64,000 bases of DNA. It comes from Antedon mediterranea (lineage: Eukaryota > Echinodermata > Crinoidea > Comatulida > Antedonidae). The stretch covers positions 19,535,001 to 19,599,000 of the forward strand of contig NC_092673.1 in assembly GCF_964355755.1 (NCBI RefSeq). The letters run 5' to 3'. Of the stretch, positions 11,370 through 24,400 are shown piece by piece. Every line of letters starts with the position of its first letter. Within the stretch, counting starts at the first letter, position 1. The notes beneath the pieces are model-generated. The model did no database searches. It saw nothing but the letters and a program-made list of their open reading frames with translations, and was not told where the DNA came from. Both the position numbers and the translations under genes were made by a program.

Positions 11370-12322
11370 AATCTTCATGTAGTACCACCAGCATACAGGG
11401 TCATCTTCATTCAGTAACACCAGCATACAGGTCATCTTCATTCAGTAACACCAGCATACAAGTCATCTTCATTCAGTAACACCAGCATACAAGTCATCTT
11501 CATTTAGTAACACCAGCATACAGGTCATCTTCATTTAGTAACGCCAGCATACAGGTCATCTTCATCTAGTAACACCAGCATACAGGTCATCTTCATTCAG
11601 TAACGCCAGCATACAGGTCATCTTCATACAGTAACACCAGCATACAGGTCATCTTCATTCAGTATCACCATCATACAGGTCATCTTCATTCAGTAACACC
11701 AGCACAGGTCATCTTCATTCAGTAACACCAGCATACAGGAGTCATCTTCATGCAGTAACACCAGCATACAGGAGTCATCTGCATGCAGTAACACCAGCCA
11801 TTCAGTAACACCAGCATTTATATAAGTCATCTTCATTCAGTAATATGCAGGCATACAGGTCATCTTCATTCAGTATCACCATACAGGTCATCTTCATGCA
11901 GACGTAACACCAGCATACAAGTCATCTTTCATTCAGTAACACCAGCATACAGGTCATCTTCATTCAGTAACACCAGCATACAGGAGTCATCTTCATGCAG
12001 TAACACCAGCATACAGGAGTCATCTTCATTCAGTAACACCAGCATACAGGAGTCATCTTCATTCAGTAACACCAGCATACAGGAGTCATCTTCATGCAGT
12101 AACACCAGCATACAGGTCATCTTTCATTCAGTAACACCAGCATACAGGTCATCTTCATTCAGTAACACCAGCATACAGGTCATCTTCATTCAGTAACACC
12201 AGCATACAGGAGTCATCTTCATGCAGTAACACCAGCATACAGGTTATCTTCATTCAGTAACACCAGCATACAGGAGTCATCTTCATGCAGTAACACCAGC
12301 ATACAGGTCATCTTTCATTCAT
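11370..12322. repeat. Minisatellite, 31/33-bp unit, about 30 copies
   Basis: Units are cattcagtaacaccagcata followed by caggtcatctt, with a 33-bp form containing caggagtcatctt. The array ends about 130 bp upstream of the predicted Roco start codon, so it may lie in the promoter or 5'UTR. Open frames through it are artefacts. Confidence 0.95.
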
Positions 12323-12455
12323 TTAATGCAAAGGTTTCTGTCTGATGGAATTATGTTTTACATTTCATACTTTCAGAAGAGAATGTGTAGGCTTACTTTT
12401 ACACTAGAAGCTATCGGCATTAATAATTGTTAAATGAAGACACTGTATTTTTGCA

Positions 12456-12463
12456 ATGGAAAG
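12456..12463 (+). CDS. Roco gene exon 1 (8-bp start exon)
   Basis: ATGGAAAG is followed by the donor gtacgt. It is the only nearby ATG whose phase (two bases carried) joins exon 2 in the open frame, giving M-E-R-K-H-L. Alternatives at 12427 and 12434 give other phases. An upstream non-coding exon cannot be excluded. Confidence 0.55.
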
Positions 12464-15400
12464 GTACGTTTTTAACAATTATTTCAAACAAAAATAACCA
12501 GCTCCAATATGTGTTGATATTATTGAAATATGCAACTATTAAAAACAAATTAAAATGTTTGAATAGTTATATTGACATACATATACATAACATACTTTAT
12601 GATCAGAATTTATAGTTCAAACAAAAAGAAAACACTTTGATTTTAAGATATTCTTTTGAGAAAAATACTTCAAACTTTCTTAAAAGATTATAAAATCCAA
12701 AATTCTTTCTTTCTTTAAAAATTATGAAATCATAAATATTACAATTAAAGGGCTTATTCTCATTAAATATAATAATAATAATATTTCCATCAATCATCAT
12801 TCTCAATAAATACACGGGTATAAATGGATTATTTCTTACATTTTGACAGGAAACATTTGGTAGAAGCTTTGTCAAGGAATGATTTGAAAACAATTAAACA
12901 AATCTGTAAGACGCAACCAGATCTTCTGAAATCTATAAATGAGGTATAAAAACAGATATATTTTTATAATATTATCAAAGAAGAAATTCTTTTCATTAAA
13001 GTTTAAAATTATAGAGATTGTAATTTTCTTTATTAGTTATTATAACATTTTTTTATACAATGAATTACAATTATTTTGCAATATCACACTAATGATGTTG
13101 GTATAACCTGCATGCACTGATTAACAACATTAGGCTAAAAATAAAAATATAAATACATACTGATGATGGGGGTATAACCTGCATGTACTGATTAACAACA
13201 TTAGGCTAAAAATAATAATATAAATACACACTGATGATGGAGGTATAACCTGCATGCACTGATTAACCACATTAGGCTAAAAATAATAATATAAATACAC
13301 ACTGATGATGGAGGTATAACCTGCATGCACTGATCAACAACATTAGGCTAAAAATAATAATATAAATACACACTGATGATGGGGGTATAACCTGCATGTA
13401 CTGATTAACAACATTAGGCTAAAACTAATAATATAAATACACACTGATGATGGGGGTATAACCTGCATGTACTGATTAACCACATAGGCTAAAAATAATA
13501 ATATAAATACACACTGATGATGGGGGTATAACCTGCATGTACTGATTAACCACATTAGGCTAAAAATAATAATATAAATACACACTGATGATGGAGGTAT
13601 AACCTGCATGTACTGATTAACCACATTAGGCTAAAAATAATCATATAAATACACACTGATGATGGAGGTATAACCTGCATGTACTGATTAACCACATTAG
13701 GCTAAAAATAATAATATAAATACACACTGATGATGGAGGTATAACATGCATGTACTGATTAACAACATTAGGCTAAAAATAATAATATAAATACACACTG
13801 ATGATGGAGCTATAACCTGCATGTACTGATCAACAACATTAGGCTAAAAATAGTAATATAAATACACACTGATGATGGGGGTATAACCTGCATGTACTGA
13901 TCAACAACATTAGGCTAAAAATAATAGTATAAATACACACTGATGATGGGGGTATAACCTGCATGTACTGATTAACAACATTAGGCTAAAAATAATATAA
14001 ATACACACTGATGATGGAGGTATAACCTGCATGTACTGATTAACAACATTAGGCTAAAAATAATAATATAAATACACACTGATGATGGGGGTATAACCTG
14101 CATGCACTGATTAACCACATTAGGCTAAAAATAATAATATAAATACACACTGATGATGGAGGTATAACCTGTATGCACTGATTAACCACATTAGGCTAAA
14201 AATAATAATAAAAATACACACTGATGATGGGGGTATAACCTGCATGCACTGATTAACCACATTAGGCTAAAAATAATAATATAAATACACACTGATGATG
14301 GGGGTATAACCTGCATGCACTGATTAACCACATTAGGCTAAAAATAATAATATAAACACACTGATGATGGCGGTATAACCTGCATGCACTGATTAACCAC
14401 ATTAGGCTAAAAATAATAATATAAATACACACTGATGATGGAGGTATAACCTGCATGCACTGATTAACCACATTAGGCTAAAAATAATAATATAAATACA
14501 CACTGATGATGGGGGTATAACCTGCATGTACTGATTAACCACATTAGGCTAAAAATAATAATATAAATACACACTGATGATGGGGGTATAACCTGCATGT
14601 ACTGATTAACCACATTAGGCTAAAAATAATAATATAAATACACACTGTTGATGGAGGTATAACCTGCATGTACTGATTAACCACATTAGGCTAAAAATAA
14701 TAATATAAATACACACTGATGATGGGGGTATAACCTGCATGTACTGATTAACCACATTAGGCTAAAAATAATAATATAAATACACACTGATGATGGGGGT
14801 ATAACCTGGATGCACTGATTAACCACATTAGGCTAAAAATAATAATATAAATACACACTGATGATGGAGGTATAACCTGCATGCACTGATTAACCACATT
14901 AGGCTAAAAATAATAATATAAATACACACTGATGATGGAGGTATAACCTGCATGTACTGATTAACAGCATTAGGCTAAAAATAATAATATAAATACACAC
15001 TGATGATGGGGGTATAACCTGCATGCAGTGATTAACCACATTAGGCTAAAAATAATAATATAAATACACACTGATGATGGAGGTATAACCTGCATGCACT
15101 GATTAACAACATTAGGCTAAAAATAATAATATAAATACACACTGATGATGGGGGTATAACCTGCATGCACTGATTAACAACATTAGGCTAAAAATAATAA
15201 TATAAATACACACTGATGATGGAGGTATAACCTGCATGCACTGATTAACAACATTAGGCTAAAAATAATAATATAAATACACACTGATGATGGGGGTATA
15301 ACCTGCATGTACTGATTAACAACATTAGGCTAAAAATAATAATATAAATACACACTGATGATGGAGGTATAACCTGAACCACATTAGGCTAAAAATAATA

Positions 15401-18400
15401 ATATAAATACACACTGATGATGGAGGTATAACCTGCATGTACTGATTAACAACATTAGGCTAAAAATAATAATATAAATACACACTGATGATGGAGGTAT
15501 AACCTGCATGCACTGATTAACAACATTAGGCTAAAAACTAAAAACATGAATAGAATATGATTTTCATCGAGGCAAATGGTTTAAATTAAATTTTTTATCG
15601 TTAATATCTAACTTAACTTAATTATGATATTGGTTTCATTGTGTGTTAAAAATCAGTACTGAAAGTATTTACAAACTTTTCTAGATGCCGTAGAACTCCT
15701 TTTTAGAGTGTGCAATGTTATTCTTGATGGTTGATAGGGTACTCTTCTTACTCTCCTTACTGGTGAAAATAGTTATCTATGGGAGGGTTCAGGATTTTAT
15801 GATAGCGGCTGTGATAGAGAAAACCCACCACCTTTAGTTCCAACCTTTTTGGGACTTTTAGATAAAATAAGAAACTTTTAGTTGCTTTGACCGTAGGATA
15901 TGTGAATCTACCTATAATACCACAGTCCTTTTTATGGTATCCTCTTACAACCTTCTGATCCCCTCTTTAAAGAATAACATTTTTTACCATCATTAATCTG
16001 ACTTAAAATACGTACGTACGAACTAACCGTTATATTAAATCATTTATCGTTAAGTAAATATTAGTGTTAGCAGATAGATGTTTCATTAGGTTATATGCAT
16101 TATCATGCATATAACCTATTGATTCTGTTAGAATCTTTATTTATTAATTTATTCCTAAGCACTATTGTGTCCATCAATTAAAGAGATCCTTTTCCAGCAT
16201 TTTTTTTTGCAAACATTTTGCCACAAATGGAAGAGAAATGTAAATAATGTTTAGTTTATAGTGGTTTCCAAAATCTAAAAATGTTCGAGCAATGCAATTG
16301 GAAAAAGAAATTTAACATGAAATTATTCTTTTCAAACAGTGCCGTATCTTATGACTTTTTGGAAAAAATGATTCTATAAAGTTGCCATTTAAAATGTGAT
16401 ATACTAGCAAGTGCCCACAGATGGTTCTCGAATACATAAACTTTGGTAAATAACTGAAAATTGTCTAAGTCGCACTGTACACAAAGCAAATAAATACAGA
16501 TATGATGTAATTTATTTAGTCAAATATAATTGTCATCCTGAGAATTACCTTAATTTTGTTTATTACATGGTATTGTTCACCAAATTCCTGTCTTGGTACA
16601 TTTGATGATGGGATGGTATCAGGCTTCATGATATGATGTGATTTTCATTGAGGCAAATGGTTTAAACTAAATTTGTTTTAATCGTTAATATCTAATATCT
16701 TAATAGCTTAATTATGATAGTCGTTTCATTGGGTGTTAAAAAGTATGTACCAAAAGTATGTACCAATTTTTCTACCATTGAGTAAAAATTCTAGAAGGTG
16801 CACTTTATTTACTGAAATTTCCTATTACCTAAATTTATATAAATTCATTATACTTCTTATTGGCCTCATATTTTTAATGCTGAACATTTGTTTGTACAAT
16901 TTTGTGAAATATGTATTTTATTAATGTTCAAATTTTGTGATTGATATTGTACAGTAAGTAGATTTAATGACTAATAACTTACATTAAGTAAATAGGCTAA
17001 CAATCACTAGATCTGATCCATGGTAAGATATAGTGACGTGTCTCATACAACATGGGACACCAGCAGCATTGCAAAATAAGGTAATGTACAGGGATTTGCT
17101 AGTGTAATAGGCTAACATTGTATAGATGCTGTAGTAAACCATTCAATGAGAGAAAAAAATAAACATACTAACAAAAATCAAACTAAACAAACGAAATAAA
17201 AATAATAACTAAATAGTTTATATGATTTATGATAACTGATTTAAAGTATACAGTTACCTATCAAATAACATATATCTTTAATTTTCTTAATAAACAAAAA
17301 AATCGACTTGTAATTTTTCACGCTGCTGCTCTAGCCCGCTACGTCACAAGAGATAAATCATTCAGATATAAAGCAAGCAGCAGTTATAGTACTTGACACT
17401 GACATTTTTGCAAAAAATGATTCTCGACTATAATTTATAGGTACCACCTGTTGAATCCAATAAACGTCTGGGAAAAGAGTCTAACGACAAATTCCAAAGC
17501 ATTTCTGGTATTTATGAGTCCCATGATATTACTATAATTCGCTGTCAGATAATCATTGAATTATTATCAAAACAGTCCATTGAAGTTTTTGTTTGTAATA
17601 GGATACTTGAAGTATATAGGCCTGATGATGTGACCCCCAGACTTGACCTTAGCAATAACAATAAACGAGCAGGTTTTTTGTAAGAAATATTCTTGTTTAT
17701 ATTCAGGTGAATCAGTATAATTTTGTTTACATATTTTTGACCGTAAAACAAATATAAATTGGTCATATGTAGCTGTAAAGATAACAATGATTGACAATGG
17801 TCTAATTAATTGTAAAGATGAAATAAAATGGGACAACTACATTGATTAATAATAAAATAACAAATAAAAAAGGTTTATGTTTCAAAAAATTAATAGAATC
17901 TGATTTTAATAAACATATAAAAAACATATATCCCCCTATCTTGATTTGCATATATCTAATCACTCCTTGGCTGTAGTTCAGGAAGTTAAAGACCCCTTCC
18001 CTGCAATTTTGGACGTTTTTTGGAAAATAATACATATATATTACTTTAAAAACATTAAACCATGTCATTCCTTGTCTTAAATGTACGTTTTATGGTAAAT
18101 TATGATAAAAAGTGAGAAACAATGCACTACCTAAGTAGCTCGCGGCGATCGACCTCTCGTGGACGATCTTAGGCCTAGCCTAGCTAGGCTTAGTTTTGTA
18201 GGCCTAGCTGGTAAACATCGGTAACGTACGAACATCGTACGCGAGCTATATACCTAGCCTGACGTTGCATAGTTGCTGCATTAATTGTCTTTCTATTTTT
18301 GCCAGACTCCGTTGATAAAAATTGGGGAAAACCCGGTATTTTCGCTGAAAAGTTAGGAGTCTTCCATTTGTTTTGGCCTCACGATCGATCGAAAAGTGGG

Positions 18401-21400
18401 CGAATTACAGGTGAAAAACAAAAATATCAATCCGCGCGCAATGCATTTTGGGATTTATAGCGGGCCGCTATAATTATTAGAATTGACTTATTTTTCACAT
18501 TTTTAACCGTTTAAAGACGAAAAAAGTTATCGCAATAGGACCATATAGTATTATTTTTACATTAAATATAGTTTGTGATCTTAAATTAGATCTAAAAAAC
18601 GTAGGGAATGGGGCTTTAACTTGTTAGGTGTAATCATTCAAAATAATTTAAAGTGGCAAAGCCATGTAGATAACATTTGTATTAAAGCTAACAAGAAAAT
18701 GTTTATGATACGTAAGTTGAGAGAAGCAGGTCCTAATAGTAATGAACTTATTTCTGTTTATAAAGGTTATTTGAGACCGGTGCTTGACTATGCAGCCCCT
18801 TTGTGGCATGCAGGTCTTGCGCAGGGACACGTGAATCAGGTGGAAAAGATTCAGAAGCGTGTCTGCAAAATTGTGTTGGGCAAAGAATATACAACATACA
18901 CGGATTCTCTTGCCATTTTAAATCTTCAACCACTCCACACTAGAAGATGGCACTCTTGCAAGGTTTTTGCCTCTAAAGCACACGCCTCTGGTCAATTCTC
19001 AACCTGGTTCCCTGCCCCTCAGTATAGATCCTGCATGACCCTTAGACATAATCGTAAAGTGGAAAACTATAGTTTCAAAACTAAACGCTTCCAAACTAGT
19101 CCTGTCCCTTTTATGGTTGAACTTTTGACGCCTCTGGTCAATTCTCCACCTGGTTCCCTGCCCCTCAGTATAGATCCTGCATGACCCTTAGACATAATCG
19201 TAAAGTGGAAAACTATAGTTTCAAAACTAAACGCTTCCAAACTAATGAAAACATTTCTTCTGGTTTCGATTCGTATAATAATATAAGTAGTTCTTTGATA
19301 GTAAACCAATAAAACTTACGTTGGCAAGACAGTTTCGTCTAGCTGTCAGCTTGACTTCTTCAGTTGCTATGATGCGTTATGGCGCCGACTGGTCTCCTTT
19401 CCAGCCACTAGATGATTTTGTTGTGTAGCCTAGGGGACCAGTCGTCGTCAGAAGCTGATCGTAAATGTGAGATAGTTGGTGCGCGCCTTCGTCTCTATTC
19501 ATCTTTGTATTTTTATTTTGCTTTCTTATGCTGATGCTTTCTTTAATTTTACGTTTAAGCCAAACTTGTTCTTTGTGTAGTACCTCTATCTTATCCCAGT
19601 TAGGTATGTGGTTGTGTGTGGTCGTATGGTCCGTGATTGCTGATTTATGTAAAATAGAGGACGAAACTTTCCGTGATGCACGCGTCTGCATGTTCGTAGA
19701 TGACATTATAACAATAATTCCCAAGGATGCGACACAACCATTATTACAACACTTAAACAAAATCGATGATGACATTAATTTCACTTGCGAAGAAATGTCC
19801 TTAACAGACAACTCTATCCCATTCTTGGATACGCTAATTTTAGTTGATGGGGAAGGCAACATCAACACTAAAGTTTTTAGGAAAGCCACCAACACAAATC
19901 AATACTTGGACTTTAACTCACATCATCCTCTACAACACAAGTTATCCGTTATCCGCACACTTCTACACAGATGTAACACGATAATCACAAATAATGCAGA
20001 CAAACAGAACATAACTGAGATGATACATACTTCACTTAAACAATGTAACTACCCTACATGGACGATTAGAAAGGTACAACGTAACCTAGATAAACAGACA
20101 CACAACCCGAAACAGAAGACATAAGAGGGTCGATATCCATCCCATATATTCAAGGCCTGTCAGAGAAAATCAAGAGAACATTAAAAAAATATAACATACG
20201 AACATACTTTAAACCATCTAACAAAATTAAAAACTTAATCGTCCGACCGAAAGATAAAGCATGCAAAGAGGATTCCTGTGGTGTTGTCTACAAAGTGGGG
20301 TGCACCAACTGTGAGATGGTGTACATTGGGGAAACGGGTAGGGCACTCAAAACCAGAATTAAAGAGCACAAGAAAGATGTTGAGGAAAACACACAGAACA
20401 TGCAGACGCGTGCATCACGGAAAGTTTCGTCCTCCATTTTACATAAATCAGCAATCACGGACCATACGACCACACACAACCACATACCTAACTGGGATAA
20501 GATAGAGGTACTACACAAAGAACAAGTTTGGCTTAAACGTAAAATTAAAGAAAGCATCAGCATAAGAAAGCAAAATAAAAATACAAAGATGAATAGAGAC
20601 GAAGACGCGCACCAACTATCTCACATTTACGATCAGCTTCTGACGACGACTGGTCCCCTAGACTACACAACAAAATCATCTAGTGGCTGGAAAGGAGACC
20701 AGTCGGCGCCATAACGCATCATAGCAACTGAAGAAGTCAAGCTGACAGCTAGACGAAACTGTCTTGCTAACGTAAGTTTTATTGGTTTACTATCAAAGAA
20801 CTACTTATATTGCTTCCAAACTAGTCCTGTCCCTTTTATTGTTGAACTTTTGAACAAACTGTAACTTTTTTTTTTTTTTTTGCCTGTTTTTTTTAAACTA
20901 ACTGCAGTCTAACTTATTCGTTTTTATATATTTATGTTTTGTTGATAGTGACTATTGTTTTAATATTTTTTATAGTGTAATACATATGCAATTCAGCCTT
21001 GTGCTGCCATGTATGTAATTTGTATGTGAATTTTGAATAAATATACCGATATATATAAATAACAAATAATTATTAATTAATAACCTGCTCCCTCCCTTAC
21101 CTTTCAAACAAATGCTTTTGTAATAGTAATAGGCTAACAATCTCTAGATCTGATCCATGGTAAGATATTCTATTTTGTTCTCATTTATCAATCATGTCAA
21201 TTAGGATTATTGACCACATTATTTAGCAGTAATTCTTGCTATGGTTTGGGTTGACAAAAAAAAACCCAATTTCACATAATGTCTGTTGTCAGTATTATAC
21301 ACCAGTAACATTGCAAAAGAAGGTAATGTACAGGGATTTGCTAGTGTAATAGGCTAACATTCTATAGATATGCTGTGGTAAACCATTCTATTTTGTTCTA

Positions 21401-24400
21401 CTCATTTATTAATAATGATAATTATGATTATTTATCACAATATTTAGCAGCAATTGTTGTTGTTTGTATTGACCAAAAACAAACAATTTCAAATAATGTC
21501 TGTTGTCAGTATTTATAAACTTCATTATGATTCCTTTCCAGGATGGTGACACTCCATTACATTCATATCTGAGGACAGGATATACATCTACCTTAGCAAT
21601 AGTGACATGTTTCATTCAGCATGGGGCACCAGTGGCATTGCAAAATAAGGTAAATGTACAGGGATTTGCTAGTGTAATAGGCTAACATTCTCTAGATATG
21701 CTGTAGTAATAAACCATTCTATTTTGTTCTACTCATTTATTAATAATGATAATTATGATTATTTACCACAATATTTAGCAGCAATTGTTGTTGTTTGTAT
21801 TGACAAAAAACAAACAATTTCACATAATGTCTGTTTTCAGTATAATATAAACTTCATTATGATTCCTTTCCAGGATGGTAACACTCCATTACATTCATAT
21901 CTGGGGAGAGGATATAGATCTACCTTAGAAATAGTGACGTGTCTCATTCAGCATGGGGCACCAGTAGCATTGCAAAATAAGGTAAATGTACAGGGATTTG
22001 CTAGTGTAATAGGCTAACATTCTATAGATATGATGTGGTAAACCATTCTATTTTGTTCTACTCATTTATTAATAATGATAATTATGATTATTTATCACAA
22101 TATTTAGCAGCAATTGTTGTTGTTTGTATTGACAAAAAACAAACAATTTCACGTAATGTCTGTTGTCAGTATTTATAAACTTCATTATGATTCCTTTCCA
22201 GGATGGTAACACTCCATTACATTCATATCTGGGGAGCGGATATAGATCTACCTTAGAAATAGTGACTTGTCTCATTCAGCATGGGACACCATTAGCATTG
22301 CAAAATAAGGTAAATGTACAGGGATTTGCTAGTGTAATAGGCTAACATTGTATAGATCTGCTGAAGTAAACCATTCAATGAGAGAAAAAAGTAAGCCCAT
22401 TAACAAAAATCAAATTTTATTAAAAGAAATCAAATTAAAATAATAACTAAACAGTTATATATGATTTATGATAACTAAATCAAATAACATTTATCTTTTT
22501 TCTTAATGAACAAAAACAATCTACTTGTAATTTGTTATATTCAGGTGAATCAGTATAATTTTGTTTAAATACTTTTTACCATAAAATAAATATATATTGC
22601 TCAATATGTAGCTGTAAAGATAATAACAATTGAAAATGGTCTAATTAATTATAAATATGAAATAAAATGTATGTTGACAAATAATAAAATAGCAAACAAA
22701 AATGTTTGTGTTATTGTTAACAAAATTAATAGAATCTGATTGTAATAAAAAAGAATTAGTTAGTGTTAATAACCTGCTCCCTCCCTTACCTTACAAAAAA
22801 ATACTTCTGTCAGTATATCCAGCTAATTACAGTTTGAATATGGCCTTAAAGAGATCCTTTTCCAGCATTTTTTTTTGCAAACATTTTGCCACAAATGGAA
22901 GAGAAATGTAAATAATGTTTAGTTTATAGTGGTTTCCAAAATCTAAAAATGTTTGAGCAATGCAATTGGAAAAAGAAATTTAACATGAAATTATTCTTTT
23001 CAAACAGTGCCGTATCTTATCTTATGGCTTTTTGGAAAAAATGATTCTATAAAGTTGCCAGTTAAAATGTGATATACTAGTAAGTGCCCACAGATGGTTC
23101 TCGAATACATGAACTTTGGTAAATAACTGAATATTGTCTAAGTCGCACTGTACACAAAGCAAATGAATACAGATATGTTGGAATTTATGTAGTCAAATAT
23201 AATTGTCATCCTGAGAATTACCTTAATTTTGTTTATTACATGGTATTGTTCACCAAATTCCTGTCTTGGTACATTTTATTATGGGATGGTATCAGACTTC
23301 ATGATATGATTTTCATTAAGGCAAATGGTTTAAACTAAATTTGTTATCGTTAATATCTAACTTAGCTTAATTATGATATTGGTTTCATTGTGTGTTAAAA
23401 ATCAGTACTGAAAGTATTTACCAACTTTTTCAGATTTTAATGATTACTTACATTAAGTAATAGGCTAACAATCACTAGATCTGGTCCATGGTAATATATT
23501 ATATTTTGTTTTCATTTATCAATAATGATAATTAGGATTTTATCACATTATTTAGCAGTAATTGTTGTTGTTTGTATTTACAAAAAAAAAACCCAATTTC
23601 ACATAATGTCTGTTGTCAGTATTTATAAACATCATGATTATGATTCCTTTCCAGGATGGTAACACTCTATTACATTTCTATCTGGGGAATGAATATACAC
23701 CTACCTTAGAAATACTGACGTGTCTCATTCAGCATGGGACACCAGTAGCATTGCAAAATAAGGTAATGTACAGGGATTTGCTAGTGTAATAAGCTAACAT
23801 TATATAGATCTGCTGAAGTAAACCACTTAATGAGAGAAAAAAGTAAGCACATTAACAAAAATCAAATTTGATTAAAACAAACCAAATAAAAAAATAACTA
23901 AATAGTTTATGATTTATGATAACTGATTTAAAGTGTACAGCTACCTATCATATAACATAAATCTTTAATTTTCTTAATGAACAAAAAAATCTATTTTTTA
24001 AATATATTCAGTTATTAATTAACAATTATTGACAACGGTCTAATTAATTGTAAATATAAATAATATGCGACAACTACTAAACAACTAAAAATGTTTATGT
24101 TAAAAAAATTAATAGAATCTGATTTTAATAAAAAATTAATTAATAATGTGCTCCTTCCCTTATCTTACAAAAAAAAATGCTTCTGTCAGTCTATCCAGCT
24201 AATTATGAAAATGGCCTTAAAGAAATCCTTTTCCAACCTAGGATCTTTTTGTGCAAACATTTTGCCACAAAAGGAAGAGAAATGTAAACAATGTTTTGTT
24301 AGTTTTCAAAATCTAAATTGTTTGAGTAATGCAATTTAAAAAAGAAAGGTAATATGAAATTATTCTTTTCAAACTGAATGCTTTTAAGAAAAGTTCCGTC

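Larger units (their letters stand above)
17912..21062 (+). mobile_element. LINE fragment with two nested insertions
   Basis: Compared with sister array units, the sequence between ttaatagaatctgatttt and taataacctgctccctcc is interrupted by about 3.1 kb. The host of this insertion is a plus-strand LINE 3' part: RT C-terminal coding, a T-rich 3'UTR, AATAAA near 21037 and an AT-rich tail. A MITE (17990..18615) and a Penelope-like element (19245..20811) are inserted in it. Confidence 0.7.

Noticed and set aside
11929-12120. Minus-strand frame with repeated CMLVLLNEDDS
   Set aside because: By-product of 33-bp units in the minisatellite.
13343-14471. Minus-strand frames with repeated Pro-His-His-Gln-Cys-Val
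   Set aside because: By-product of the 71-bp minisatellite.
13086-15536. CRISPR-like array
   Set aside because: Units repeat head to tail without unique spacers, the host is an animal, and there are no cas genes.
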